Positions 33,290-44,364 of a stretch of DNA of 64,000 nucleotides are shown piece by piece. Origin of the DNA: Colias croceus. Its lineage: Eukaryota; Arthropoda; Insecta; Lepidoptera; Pieridae. The stretch is from the NCBI RefSeq assembly GCF_905220415.1, contig NC_059565.1:5046501-5110500 (forward strand), given 5' to 3'. The position numbers were made by a program, and so were the translations under genes. Each line of letters starts with the position of its first letter. Within the stretch, counting starts at the first letter, position 1. Below the pieces are notes generated by a model. It was not told the origin of the DNA. It was given only the letters and a program-made list of their open reading frames with translations, and did no database searches.

Positions 33290-34049
33290 ACGTAGTATTG
33301 TAATAGCTATTTTTAAAACTGAAACTTATAGTTACAAAAAATACCTATATATATTTTGTTTTTAAATTATCACTACAATAATATTACATAATACATGATT
33401 TTTTCTAACTAAATACAAGAAAAAGAAATACGAATATATAATTAACATTTAGCACCTAATGTATTATTAATAATAATATTTTGATCCATGTGAACTTACA
33501 TTGTTATTAATTATTATTCAATGAATTTTTGTTTTTTCATTATATTTTAAAGAAGTTCAATCAGATATTTTGCATATAATTAATGTGGAATTGTGTTTGT
33601 CTGTTTGTCTAATTGAATAAATAAATGTTTGAGTTTGAGTTTGAGTTTGAGTTTGAAGCCGTGGGCCAAAAGCTAGTTATATTTACATAGTAATTATTTA
33701 GTAATCCGTGTTAATATTATAATGTATGCGTAAGTTTGTATTTTTTGGCCTTTTCGTATTGTCAGCATACTTTACTGAAAATCACGTTAAAAATAGTGAA
33801 AGATCGAACTTTTACAATAAATCAAACTCGTAAAGATATTAGCGCGTGCAAACAAACAAATACAAATCTTAGGTACTTACACGCTGAATAATAATTTTAA
33901 TACACAAAATATATTTTTCACTGAATTTAAATAATTGCAATTTATATGGGAATCTTTTTACGATTATTAAATAAGTTATAACAGTAATGTAAACAGAAAA
34001 AGAATAAAAGTCATTGTTTACGGATTATGCAGTCTGTTATTTATATGTT
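33290..34049. other. Intergenic; includes a TTTGAG-tailed repeat end
   Basis: 33606-33655 carries 'gtctaattgaataaataaat' followed by (GTTTGA)n. Elsewhere it is AT-rich, with no gene seen. Confidence 0.45.
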
Positions 34050-34050
34050 A

Positions 34051-34254
34051 TTAGCTTCCGCCCGCGGCTTCGCACCCGTTTTCACAGAAAAAACAGCATA
34101 GTTCCCGTTCCCGTGGGATATCCGGGATAAAACCGATTTGTTACTCTATATGTGTGCTAAATTTCATTGTAATCGGTTCAGTAGTATTTGCGTGATAGAG
34201 TAACAAACACACACACATCCTCACAAACATTCGCATTTATAATATTATTAGGGA
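34051..34254 (-). mobile_element. Non-autonomous Helitron, family B
   Basis: 'ttagcttccgcccgcggctt' (CTAG mutated to TTAG) to 'ataatattattaggga'. Just outside it, 34250-34271 is a short GGATA tandem repeat. Confidence 0.75.
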
Positions 34255-34277
34255 TAGGATAGGATAGGATACATATT

Positions 34278-34345
34278 ATAGTAGCCGTCCGCCCCGGCTT
34301 CGCTTGTGGTATGTACATATAATATAGCCTTTCAGGGATCACGTA
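34278..34345 (-). mobile_element. Helitron D 3' fragment
   Basis: 'gtccgccccggcttcgcttg' followed by 'gtatgtacatataatatagc'. It is only the terminal hairpin region. Confidence 0.5.
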
Positions 34346-34374
34346 CACAACATATAAATAACTTTTTAAATTAG

Positions 34375-34520
34375 TTGTACTTGTATGTTTATCTGTAACT
34401 GACTCCATTAGACTCGATTTTGACCTACTTTAAACGGATCTATATTCAATAATTGAAAAAAACAACACACAACTTTATACAGTAATCAAGGAACGGTGTC
34501 AATACAATGATTTCATGAGT
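34375..34520 (-). repeat. CACCGATCC interspersed repeat, diverged
   Basis: Carries 'gactcgattttgacctactt' and 'caaggaacggtgtcaataca', inverted relative to 25497-25625. Confidence 0.4.
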
Positions 34521-35129
34521 TCTTATTAAATCGTGTTTTTTTAGTATATATTTCTTAAACGATATAAACTATACGATTACCACTCTAGTTATTAATTTAA
34601 AACGTTATTTAATAAAGAGCCTAGGCTATTAAAGAAATTGCTTAGCCAGTTGGCTACGACCATAATACATATATCCCTAACCAGTTCTATAAATTAGGAA
34701 TGCGAAAGTAACTATGTCCTTCTTTTTTAAACCGACTTGAGAAAAAACATAGGTAGGCTAGGTTTTATCCCGGAAATCCCACGGGAACGGGAACTATGCT
34801 TTCCTTTTACTACGTGCGCTTGCTTGTACCTAAGTACATATACATGATTAGAAATCTATGTGTATGTTTGTATATTTCATATTTGCAGTAGGTATATTGG
34901 CGTAATATTTTATCGCCGATTGCTTCAGAGCTCGACCCACTAGTAGAGTTAGTCAACCGATGCGTGATTAACATTGTAAATAGAGCGTTGTATTCGTCCC
35001 CGTGGGGTTTGGGCCAAATGGGACGTAATGAAATTAATTTTTTATGGGAACATAATTTTCAGTTATTTGAAATACATTTTTGAATGTATACATCAATAGG
35101 GGACATAAAATATAACATTTTATATTTAA
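34521..35129. other. Intergenic; one Helitron B scrap
   Basis: 34745-34799 has 'aggttttatcccggaaatcc' from a family B Helitron. Nothing else was recognised. Confidence 0.4.
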
Positions 35130-35280
35130 CTAGCTTTCCGCCCGCGGCTTCGCTCGCTTTGTCTAAATCTAGTAAATTATATACTAAAACATTCCTCTTG
35201 AATCACTCTATCTATTAAAAAAATCGCATCAAAATGGGACAGAGAAAGCGACTTTGTTTTATACTATGTAGTGATACATT
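35130..35280 (-). mobile_element. Helitron, family F
   Basis: CTAG then ctttccgcccgcggcttcgc, with the interior 'cattcctcttgaatcactct' as at 21972. Confidence 0.65.
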
Positions 35281-35665
35281 TTGTGAAAATCTATGAATAA
35301 CAAATAATTTTCTAAACGACCGTTACTCTGAATGAAAACAATGACCATTGAATTCAAATTATCAATATTAATATTTTTAATACTTACATCTCTTTTCCTC
35401 GTTCACTATTAAAGCGAGACATAAACATCTGTGACAGGAATTTACTAGAAGATAATAATTATCCTTCTTGAACTGAAACGGTAAAAACATTAACTTATTA
35501 CGTCATCAAGTTATTACTTAACTATATATTATGTGTCCTGTGACTTTGTCCTTAATTCAAAATGTTTGTTTTTTGTGAAAAAATTAAAAGGTAAAAAAAT
35601 CACGTTACCTACTTTATTTTTTATTTTATTTTAAATAGTATCTATAAAGTCAATAAAAAATACGT

Positions 35666-36171
35666 TATAGTAGAGCCATTTTAATAGGCAACATTTGACA
35701 GTTCAACAAAATTCAACAACGTAACCTAGTAACGACGACATAGAATAACATGATATTTCGTTTTGTTAGAACTGCACATTTGCTTAACTTTTTTCAATTA
35801 CGATTACATATTTATAATAATAATGACCGATACAAGTAATTTTAAGATTTCATTTTACTGATAAACCATCCTAAACATAATAAACAATTTCTGAATTGAA
35901 GAACTGACGTCGCTACAATTTTGTGTCCATAAACCTTTTTTTCTTTTTAAATACTAGAGACGTTACTCTAAAAATCGAAATCTGACATCTAGAATCGAAT
36001 GCATTGATTACTTGTGAATAAAAATCATCATAAATTAATAAATTCGATTGACAAATGTTTCAAATCCGTATCGATTAATACACTTTAATCGATGTTTTTA
36101 AGCAGGTTACCTCTCTTCGAAGATAAAATTGATAGACGTCAAATGTTGCCTATTAAATTGGCTCGACTATA
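35666..36171. mobile_element. 506-bp inverted-repeat DNA element
   Basis: Ends TATAGTAGAGCCATTTTAAT... and, inverted, TATAGTCGAGCCAATTTAAT..., followed on both sides by 'AGGCAACATTTGAC'. The inverted repeats are about 35 bp with two mismatches. No transposase frame was found. Confidence 0.75.
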
Positions 36172-36267
36172 ATAAATAAGAACTTTTTGAACTGAAACTT
36201 CTGCGCGTTGAGAGTAATATTTCATGGCAATTAAAATTAAAAAATTTTATATGTAAATTTTTTTTTG

Positions 36268-36290
36268 ACATCTTTGAGATTCATCTATTG
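36268..36290. repeat. Left target-site duplication of the CR1-like LINE
   Basis: 23 bp starting acatctttgag and ending tctattg, identical to 40744-40766. Confidence 0.85.
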
Positions 36291-37130
36291 AAAGAAAGAA
36301 AGAAAGAAAGAAAATACATTTATTTTAATGTCTTGCCACACAGGAAAAAGATACAATAAAGTTTGGATGCGAAGAAAACAGAAAATTATATTAAATACTA
36401 ATAATTAAACCTAAACACATAGGGTCTGTGCAGCATCAAACATTAAAAAAGGAAACCACTCGGTGATATTCTGTGATGCAGAGGCATCGCAGCACCGGTT
36501 TTCAGTGGGCCCTCCTCGACAGTCAAAGGCACAGTGTAAATTTTTTACATAACCACTCAAGTGCGGGAGCCATTTTGCAAAAATCGGGAAATGTGCGGAA
36601 CCGGATCCCGGTGCCGCCGCAAATGGGGTTTTTGGCGGTCCAATATTTTTATAAAGTCGATTAACTCAGATTCCTATAACAATAGCACATTTCCAAGTAT
36701 TTAAATTCATAGATAATAAAATAGTCTATGCCTTGTCAAAACATGGTAACATTTAAATTAATAAAACAACTTGTAAGTCAAAGCAAATGTACCCTTGTAA
36801 TTTTTGTTACATTTTGTCTGCTAATAAAAAATTAAAACAGCTGTTCAGTGAGATTTTAATATATATTGATCCTTTGTTACACTCTTCTTACGAGAAAATA
36901 AAAACATCATACCCTCCCATACATTTTTTTTACACATTCCCTGTTTATTTTTTTGTACAAAAAACTACCTACTCAATGTGTCATCAAAAGTGGGCCACTT
37001 AAATCATGTGGTTATGTTGTTATCTTGATTTATAGCTAGCCTGTTTTTTCCTTAACATGTCATATAAGTTAGAAAGAGGAAGGTTATTAGACCGTTTTAT
37101 AAAGCGAACGCAAAACCCCTGTCTGTGGAT

Positions 37131-37190
37131 CGACCGGGAGCCGGTCGCAACGCACCAGCCCCTGTATGTGGATCGACCGGCTCCCGGTCG
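37131..37190 (-). promoter_or_regulatory. Paired hairpin in the LINE 3' UTR
   Basis: CGACCGGGAGCCGGTCG (37131-37147) and CGACCGGCTCCCGGTCG (37174-37190) are exact reverse complements, giving a 17-bp stem with a 26-nt loop. Each half is itself partly palindromic and each follows a 'cccctgt.tgtggat' direct repeat. Confidence 0.7.
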
Positions 37191-37417
37191 TTCAGCACTT
37201 GAGTGGATAATATATTTAAGTATATAGTTTTGAGAAAGCAAAAGGTATACATAAATAATTAATATATTTTAAAAAAGAAAACATATTACATAAATATACA
37301 ATATACATAATTACATTATAATTTGTATATTATAGAATTATAGTAACTTTACTACATATATATTGACTAGGTTGTAAGGAGATCAAACAATGCGAAACAT
37401 ATTTAGTTACCATGCAA

Positions 37418-40324
37418 CTAAAGCTGGCCTACCTGCCTTACGATTAGATAATTTTTATATTTATTTTTAAAATTAGTCACAGATTGAATGTTGCGATAAG
37501 GCGGAGGCAGGTTGTTCCAACATTTAGTTGCATTGTACTTAAAACTGCCTCTGAATGCGTTTGTATGAAATTTTTGAAAATACATTATGTACGGAGTTGC
37601 CCTAGTATTATATCTGCTGTTTATATTACGCCCCCAAATTATTTTATCATGGAGATACTCAGGTTTAGTAGACTTTACTATCCCAAATAGTAAGGTGGCA
37701 AAATGCATGTGCCGTCGATTTTCCATGTTTAATATTTTGGCTTTATTAAGATAAGGTGATATATGATGCCTAGAAGGTATGTTCCAGCAAAATCGAGCAC
37801 ATGCATTTTGAACCCGCTGAATAGCATTCTTAGTTCTTTTAAGTAAACGAGGACCGTATACAGTATCTCCATAATCAAATTTTGAGAGAATTAATGTTTC
37901 ACATAATCTGACCTTTACTTCAGAATTTATATAACGCTTCAGACGATATAGGACCTTAAGACGATAAAAACAATTTGAAATTGTTTTGTTCACATGCTTT
38001 TCAAACCTCAAACCTTCGTCAAATATAATTCCTAGATTGCGGGCTTCATTAACACGTTGCAGGACCGTACCCTTAATTGACACTTCTATGTTTTGCTGTT
38101 TTTCAAGCTTCTCAATTTGTTTTTTTGTTCCCATAATAAGATATTTGGTCTTGTCTGGATTGAGAATCAATGTATTATTTTCAGACCATTTCACTATCCT
38201 ATCCAAATCGGCCCCTAGATTCTTCAAAGCTGTCTGTATTTCGTTGGGTGGAAATGATATGTAGAGCTGTATGTCATCCGCATACATATGGTATCTGCAG
38301 TTTTTTATACAGTCCCCTATATCTCCGGCATATAGAATAAATAGTAACGGTCCTAGAATTGACCCTTGCGGCACCCCCCTCCCAACTGACCTCACGTTAG
38401 AATAGGACGTAGTTCCATCATCCTGGGCCACCGCGACCAGTTGGCTGCGATCACTCAAGTAGCTCCTGAACCATTCCACAGCTTTCTCATTGAAACCATA
38501 GTAGGACAGCTTTGCTAAAAGCAAAGGTATATTTATTGTGTCGAAAGCGCGAGAGTAATCCAATAGAACCAAAATGGTAACCATTCCTGTGTCCTGATCG
38601 GAAAGTACATTATCCAGTACATCAATTAAGGCAGTTCCTGTGCCTCGATGCTTACGGAAACCGGACTGAAATACTGGCAAAATATTATTTGCTTCTAAAT
38701 ATTTAATCATCTGGCTATACACAACTTTCTCTAAGATCTTTGAGAGACATGGCAGAATACTAACAGGTCGAAGATCTTTGAAATCAGTAGGGTTATTGTT
38801 TTTCTGAAGCGGTCTCACAATTGCCCGCTGCCACAAAGACGGAAAAGTGCACGAGTCTAGTGAAAAGTTGATAATATGAGTAACAACGGGTAGTACATCT
38901 GACATTACAATCTGCAGCATATCCAAAGATAAGCCATCGATGCCAACAGCGTTGGATTTGAGCCCCTTAAACAACTGCAAGACTGTATCTTTAGATACTT
39001 TGCTAAAACCAAATTCAACACCTCCAAACCTGTTAGCATTAAAGTAATTAATGATATCCGCCTGCACTGTGTCCGCTCCAGGTATGTTTAAAAACTGACT
39101 GTTAATTTGGTCCGGATCTCGTATATGTTGCGGTAATGTATCAGTATACTTGGCTTTAAAATTAACATGCTTGCTGATATGTTTCCAGAGAGCTTGTGGC
39201 CTGTCTATGTTTTGGTTTATGTATCGATGAAAATATGCAGCCTTTTCACGAGTTATTGCATCACTAACATATTTTTTCAAGTCATTGTAATACTTTTTAT
39301 GTGACGGAAGCTTTGTATGCTTCGCTCTAACATGGGCTTCATCTCTTTTCTTCATCAACAGTTTTATGTTGTAGGTTATCCAAGGATAACATTTATCACG
39401 TGTCAATACGAGCTTAAGAGGTGCGAGCAAATCAAATATTTTTAATACAGAGGAAGAAAATTCATAGACTAAGTTATGTATGTCGCCATTGCGAAAGAAG
39501 GGATCTGTGTTTAAATTATCTAAATAATGTTGTAGTTCCGTACTATTAATATCTTTTAGAGGTCGATTTGCTATAAATTTTGATTTTATTTTATCTTTGA
39601 TAATATCTATTTTACACGAGATAAAAGCGTGACTACTTAGCGACTTAATATAGTCAATTTTAATGTCATACACCGGGACGGTTGCGCAGACTAAATCCAG
39701 TAAAGTTTCACTATCCTCAGTGAAGTGGGTTGGGTCTTTAATGTGCTGTAATAAATTCATACTATCCAAAAAATTAAGCAGCTTTTTAGTATTTACATGT
39801 GTAACATTTAATAAGTTTATATTAAAGTCTCCCAGCAATATCAAATTATCGCACCAGACGAAAGTTCCAATCGATTCTACAAGTGAATTTAAGAATAGAT
39901 CAACATTTAACCATGGTGGTCGATATGCTGTACCTATAACAGTATTGATACCACGACTTGAAATTTTTACCCACATTTGTTCAATAGAGTTTGATTCTGG
40001 GTGCGTAAGAATTTGAGCTCCCACACCATTTTTGATATAGAAACCAACCCCTCCCCCTCTGCTACGAATACTAGGTGGACGGGGTATATGTTTTAATTGA
40101 AAGCCAGACACTTGAGGAGCGCGTCCATCTTCCCCCTCCCGGAGCCAGGTTTCATTAACGGCTAGTATGTCCACTGAATGTCGATTCATTGCAACAAAAA
40201 ATTCCTCGTGATTTGACCCAAGCGATCCAGGATTTATAAAGCCTATTTTAAAATGTTGATTCTTTTGTTTAATCATCATATTATTGGAAAGAAAAAGGAA
40301 GTGCGCACAAATCCAAATAACCAA
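37418..40324 (-). CDS. LINE ORF2: endonuclease and reverse transcriptase, 968 codons, uninterrupted
   Basis: This encodes the retrotransposition enzyme: a nick in target DNA by the apurinic-type endonuclease, then reverse transcription primed from it. The N-terminal endonuclease (about residues 25-250) shows INPGSLGSNHEEF, VDILAVNETWL, LILLGDFNINL and an SSHAFISC motif near its end. The reverse transcriptase (about 450-750) shows AVGIDGLSLDML, DLRPVSILPCLSKILEK, QSGFRKHRGTGTAL, LLDYSRAFDTI, GVPQGSILGPLLFILY and the catalytic MYADDIQLY. The thumb reads LGIIFDEGLRFEKHV. The HMYADD and SILGP forms, together with the microsatellite tail, fit the CR1/L2 group; the exact clade is uncertain. There is no stop or frameshift, so it may still be active. 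I use the first in-frame ATG, and MMIKQKN at about residue 16 is an alternative start. Confidence 0.93.
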   Translation of the reverse strand: MVIWICAHFLFLSNNMMIKQKNQHFKIGFINPGSLGSNHEEFFVAMNRHSVDILAVNETWLREGEDGRAPQVSGFQLKHIPRPPSIRSRGGGVGFYIKNGVGAQILTHPESNSIEQMWVKISSRGINTVIGTAYRPPWLNVDLFLNSLVESIGTFVWCDNLILLGDFNINLLNVTHVNTKKLLNFLDSMNLLQHIKDPTHFTEDSETLLDLVCATVPVYDIKIDYIKSLSSHAFISCKIDIIKDKIKSKFIANRPLKDINSTELQHYLDNLNTDPFFRNGDIHNLVYEFSSSVLKIFDLLAPLKLVLTRDKCYPWITYNIKLLMKKRDEAHVRAKHTKLPSHKKYYNDLKKYVSDAITREKAAYFHRYINQNIDRPQALWKHISKHVNFKAKYTDTLPQHIRDPDQINSQFLNIPGADTVQADIINYFNANRFGGVEFGFSKVSKDTVLQLFKGLKSNAVGIDGLSLDMLQIVMSDVLPVVTHIINFSLDSCTFPSLWQRAIVRPLQKNNNPTDFKDLRPVSILPCLSKILEKVVYSQMIKYLEANNILPVFQSGFRKHRGTGTALIDVLDNVLSDQDTGMVTILVLLDYSRAFDTINIPLLLAKLSYYGFNEKAVEWFRSYLSDRSQLVAVAQDDGTTSYSNVRSVGRGVPQGSILGPLLFILYAGDIGDCIKNCRYHMYADDIQLYISFPPNEIQTALKNLGADLDRIVKWSENNTLILNPDKTKYLIMGTKKQIEKLEKQQNIEVSIKGTVLQRVNEARNLGIIFDEGLRFEKHVNKTISNCFYRLKVLYRLKRYINSEVKVRLCETLILSKFDYGDTVYGPRLLKRTKNAIQRVQNACARFCWNIPSRHHISPYLNKAKILNMENRRHMHFATLLFGIVKSTKPEYLHDKIIWGRNINSRYNTRATPYIMYFQKFHTNAFRGSFKYNATKCWNNLPPPYRNIQSVTNFKNKYKNYLIVRQVGQL

Positions 40325-40483
40325 AATACAATTAAATTTATTGACGTCATATTATTCATATAATTATAGCTGCATAACAGTTTTAAACTAAAAATAATAA
40401 TATTGCATGTGTTTTTCAAAATAAAATAATATAAAATTAGTTTGTAATAATAAGACACTAAATAAAATATTTTCATTTATTGC

Positions 40484-40743
40484 CAAAGAAGCACGGGGCA
40501 AGTAGTCAAGGAAGTTTCACTTCTGACACGTATGTTCGGCACTTTTTTTTGGAACGGTAAAAAATGTAACATTGATTTTAATTTTTAGTAATTTCATGCT
40601 AAAACAGAAATACAGTTAAAGCGGTAAAACCGCTGCATTTAACAATAAGTACTTTTTTTTTTTATAGTGGGGAAATCTTCCAAAGATACCCACTGCCCCC
40701 GGGGAAGGAGCCGTGGGTTATGTCGGATTCCTACCGACTAAAA
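40484..40743. repeat. X segment, copy 1, inside the LINE 5' junction
   Basis: About 260 bp from 'ccaaagaagcacggggcaag' to 'ggattcctaccgactaaaa'. It differs from copy 2 (40767-41026) only by one T in a homopolymer. It contains the poly(A)-tailed end of another LINE ('agtggggaaatcttccaaag'). Confidence 0.9.
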
Positions 40744-40766
40744 ACATCTTTGAGATTCATCTATTG
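40744..40766. repeat. Right target-site duplication of the CR1-like LINE
   Basis: A 23-bp exact match to 36268-36290. It lies between the two copies of the X segment. Confidence 0.85.
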
Positions 40767-41026
40767 CCAAAGAAGCACGGGGCAAGTAGTCAAGGAAGTT
40801 TCACTTCTGACACGTATGTTCGGCACTTTTTTTTGGAACGGTAAAAAATGTAACATTGATTTTAATTTTTAGTAATTTCATGCTAAAACAGAAATACAGT
40901 TAAAGCGGTAAAACCGCTGCATTTAACAATAAGTACTTTTTTTTTTATAGTGGGGAAATCTTCCAAAGATACCCACTGCCCCCGGGGAAGGAGCCGTGGG
41001 TTATGTCGGATTCCTACCGACTAAAA
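40767..41026. repeat. X segment, copy 2 (genomic flank)
   Basis: Its continuation to 41060 (ccccactgtgttccgtcgag) shows that this copy is the original: the 3' end of an older LINE on the minus strand plus its flank. Confidence 0.85.
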
Positions 41027-41192
41027 CCCCACTGTGTTCCGTCGAGCCGATTTAACAATACCTACTGCAACAGTATTGCACCAGAATGGATATTTTGCAA
41101 GGAACTGATTTTGATCTAATAAAACACGATTTATTTACCCTAACATTTGTGTTTCCTTTCTCTTCCTTAATTATATATAAAACAATAATATT

Positions 41193-41359
41193 TCTTTATA
41201 ATAAAAATGAATCGCAAAATGCGTTGGTAAGTTCAAAACACGAGAACGGCTGAACCGATCTCGTTAATTCTTTTATAATATTCCTTGAAGTACGAGGATG
41301 GTTCTTATGGAGAGAAAACGTAAATATGTACCACGGACGATGCCGGGGCTGACCGCTAG
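41193..41359 (+). mobile_element. Non-autonomous Helitron, family D
   Basis: Starts TCTTTATAATAAAAATGAAT and ends gacgatgccggggctgaccg then CTAG. Confidence 0.82.
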
Positions 41360-42107
41360 TCATAAATAAATTAAATAAAATTGCATGTATTCCCATTCCA
41401 TAAAATATACATTTATGAAATTTTGTCCAAAAATACAATAACATTTTTATAGTCAAATCAACGCATTTTTCAACACAAAATTTTGTCATAATCAGCCCTA
41501 TTAATCTACCAAAAAAATAACTATATTAATATGAATATTAACATATTAATAACGGAAGGAAAAGCAAATTATCGACCGTGAACTCGACACCTTGACCGTA
41601 CGTTATTAAAAGCATTACATCTTAATGCTACCAATGACTTGCATGTTTATATAATATAGTAAGGTAAAGGCGAAAGTTATTTCTATGTTACTAGTTCTTG
41701 ATCGTGACTTTGTCCGCTTATTATATGAATATTTCCGGAGAAAGGAGAACAAAAAAATAGGTTCTAATGCTCTAGGATGAGTGGTGTCTGATTTTTAAGA
41801 ATTGTCATTATTTTCCCAATAATTAAGAACAACTTTAAATATATTAAAATTCTGTTTTTTGGAAATAAACTGTAACGGCTTGACCTTACACCAAAATGAC
41901 CTTAAAACTTTAAAGTTACAGGACAAATCTTATAAAAATAAAATCAAAATGAAACTTGTGCTGAACCTTATAACATTTTTAGATTATCCTATCCTACTAA
42001 TGACAACATGTAATAATAATATTTTCGTAATTTTATAAGAATGTATGCATTTTATTACTCTTCAAAACCACTGGATTGATTCTGATGAAACTTTACAATA
42101 ATAAAGC
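41360..42107. other. Intergenic, nothing recognised
   Basis: AT-rich sequence with no coding exon or named repeat seen. Confidence 0.4.
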
Positions 42108-42200
42108 TTAATAACAGCCCCCGGAATCACAGACACAATAGAAAATCTATTGTGTCGTGGTCCGCCGTCCGATCGGGCCGCTCGGGGCTCAATGGGTTAA
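42108..42200. mobile_element. TTAA-flanked mini-MITE
   Basis: 93 bp between TTAA sites, with the ACACAATAGA hairpin and 'cgatcgggccgctcggggct'. A Helitron end (cacagctag) follows at 42262-42270. Confidence 0.65.
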
Positions 42201-42399
42201 ACATCACAATAACATAACATATGATCTATGTACATGCTTTTGCCAGCTAAAACCGCGCAGCACAGCTAGTTTATAATTTAAATGTAATTATAATTTATTC
42301 CATGCTTCGAGACGTAATCAGAAGTCACCAAGAGACCTTGATTGTCGTCACATAACGATGTAACAGACGATCTTTTTGTATTTTGTAATTATAGAATAA

Positions 42400-42592
42400 C
42401 TAGCTGTGCCCCGCAGTTTTATCCGTATTGCTCCGGTCCTGTTGGTCTTAGCGTGATGATATTTAGCCTATAGCCTTCCTCGATAAATGGGCTATATAAA
42501 ACCATCTAAAACCGAAATAATTTTTCAAATCGAACCAGTAGTTCCTGAGATAAGTTCAAACAAACAAACAAACTCTTCAGCTTAATAAGTTA
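42400..42592 (-). mobile_element. Non-autonomous Helitron, family A
   Basis: CTAG then ctgtgccccgcagttttatc, to 'caaacaaacaaactcttcag'. Confidence 0.82.
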
Positions 42593-42611
42593 ATCAGCAA
42601 TTTTAACACAA

Positions 42612-42797
42612 TCTATACTTTAATATTACAAAGCTGAAGAGTTTGTTTGTTTGAACGCGCTAATCTCAGGAACTACTGGTCCGATTTGAAAAATTCTTTC
42701 GGTGTTAGCGATAGCCCAATTAACGAGGAAGGCTTATAGGCTATATATCATCACGCTAAGACCAACAAGAGCGGAGCGCTGCGGGGGGCACAGCTAG
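42612..42797 (+). mobile_element. Non-autonomous Helitron, family A
   Basis: Starts TCTATACTTTAATATTACAA and ends gcggggggcacagCTAG. It is in opposite orientation to, and 20 bp from, the previous copy. Confidence 0.85.
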
Positions 42798-43170
42798 TAT
42801 GTAATCAAAACTCTTGCAAGTAAACACAACTCATGCAAATAAATAATATGATTTTTTTATTTATAAAAAAGCTCATCAAAATCGGTTCCAGACGTCATAC
42901 ACAATATGGTGTAACTAACACAACTTTTATGTGTTGAAATTATTTCTAAACCGTTATTTTTAATATCTTATTAATTGCTTGATCTAGAAAGGAATCGATT
43001 TCTTATAATAATGGAGTTAAGTTTGTTTGATTATGTTATCTGTTTCTTTGAAGTTATTTTTTATCTGTGCTTTAAATTTAACTCTATTCTTTTGTTATAT
43101 TTTTGCAATTGGGTAATAAGTAATAACTATCAATGGATAATATCTAGTCAAGTGTTGAAACGAGTTCCGT

Positions 43171-43387
43171 CCTACTAATATTATAAATGCGAAAGTTTGT
43201 GAGATGTGTGTGTGTGTGTTTGTTACTCTCTCACGCAAATACTACTGAACCGATTACAATGAAATTTAGCACACATATAGAGAGTGACTTGGATTAACAC
43301 ATAGGTTATATACCGGAAATTCCACGGGAACGGGAACTATGCGGGTTTTTCTTTGAAATGCGGGGGAAGCCGCGGGCGGAAAGCTAG
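43171..43387 (+). mobile_element. Non-autonomous Helitron, family B, full length
   Basis: Starts TCCTACTAATATTATAAATG and ends aagccgcgggcggaaagCTAG. The regions 42798-43170 and 43388-44028 beside it hold no gene. Confidence 0.87.
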
Positions 43388-44028
43388 TAAATTATAAATT
43401 AAGGTTCATAAAACACAAGTATTTTGGAATAAAAATTCAAATGCCAATGAATGAATTTATCAGAACGTTCCCATCGTTAATAATGGCACGTACAGTGTAC
43501 ATAGAAAGCACGAGCTTTCAAATAAAGAGAATTACCAAAAACGGTTCACCCAGTCAAAAGATCTGAGTTAACGAAGTTAAAAAATGCAATTGAATTGGGA
43601 ACCTCCTCTTTTATTGAAGTCGGTTAAAAAACAGACAAGCTTCGGAATAACCTATTTTCAAGTTGAACCATAACAAGAATCTTCTCTATAATACTAAAAC
43701 ATATTAGCACTTACACAGTAGCTAAACTATTGCAAATTGCAGACGATGTCACGGGTGACAACTAGTTACGAAATAGTAAATTTTCATAACCTCTTGACTC
43801 ATATTGTCCACATCATTTCGACATTCGTAATGTGTTTCTAATTAGCATCAAATAGGGCATGTTTTGTACAATTTTGTAATGTGTGTTGCTTCGTAGCTTC
43901 AAAACGGATAGACTGTTTTTCGTGTTGTGTTTATTTATTATCAAACTAGGTTTCTACTTGGTTGTCGTCACATAACGATGTAACTTAAACAATATTTTGG
44001 TTTGTTTTTTTTTTTTATAATAGAATTA

Positions 44029-44125
44029 CTAGCTGTGCCCCGCGGTTTTACCCGTATTGCATGCGCTCCTGTTGGTCTTAGCGTGATTATATTATAATAT
44101 AGCCTGTAGCCATCCTCGATAAATC
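44029..44125 (-). mobile_element. Truncated Helitron, family A
   Basis: CTAG then ctgtgccccgcggttttacc. It breaks off at 'catcctcgataaatc', next to an opposite copy. Confidence 0.7.
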
Positions 44126-44130
44126 TAAAA

Positions 44131-44312
44131 TCTAACTAATATAATAAAGCTAAAGAGTTTATTTGTTTGATCACGCTAATCTCAGGAACTAGTTAGATTA
44201 AAAAAAAAGTATTTCGGTGTTAGATAGCCCATTTATCGAGGAAGGCTATAGGCTATATATCATCACGTTAAAACCAACAGGAGCGGGGCAATGCGGGTGA
44301 AACCGCGGGGTA
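44131..44312 (+). mobile_element. Non-autonomous Helitron, family A, CTAG lost
   Basis: Starts TCTAACTAATATAATAAAGC and ends accgcggggtacagcataa, where CTAG should be. Confidence 0.75.
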
Positions 44313-44364
44313 CAGCATAAATATAATGAAAATCCTTAAAACACGCTCTAGTAAGATTAACTAT

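Larger units (their letters stand above)
36291..40743 (-). mobile_element. CR1/L2-like LINE insertion, apparently recent
   Basis: The insertion lies between perfect 23-bp duplications (36268-36290 and 40744-40766). The 3' end (left) has a CTTT microsatellite tail, not poly(A), as is known for CR1/L2-type elements. It includes a 1.1-kb 3' UTR (36313-37417), the 968-codon ORF (37418-40324) and about 160 bp upstream. The last 260 bp at the 5' side (40484-40743) are not LINE but a copy of the flanking genomic sequence at 40767-41026. No ORF1 was seen, so the element may be 5'-truncated or of a type with a single ORF. Confidence 0.85.

Noticed and set aside
36417..36665. Possible gene in a less AT-rich block (63-aa frame)
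   Set aside because: It lies in the 3' UTR of the CR1-like LINE and shows no protein motif.
40484..41026. Tandem 5' UTR promoter monomers of the LINE
   Set aside because: The X segment contains the 3' end of an unrelated LINE and copy 2 lies outside the target duplication, so copied flank explains it better. It was kept as the alternative to test.
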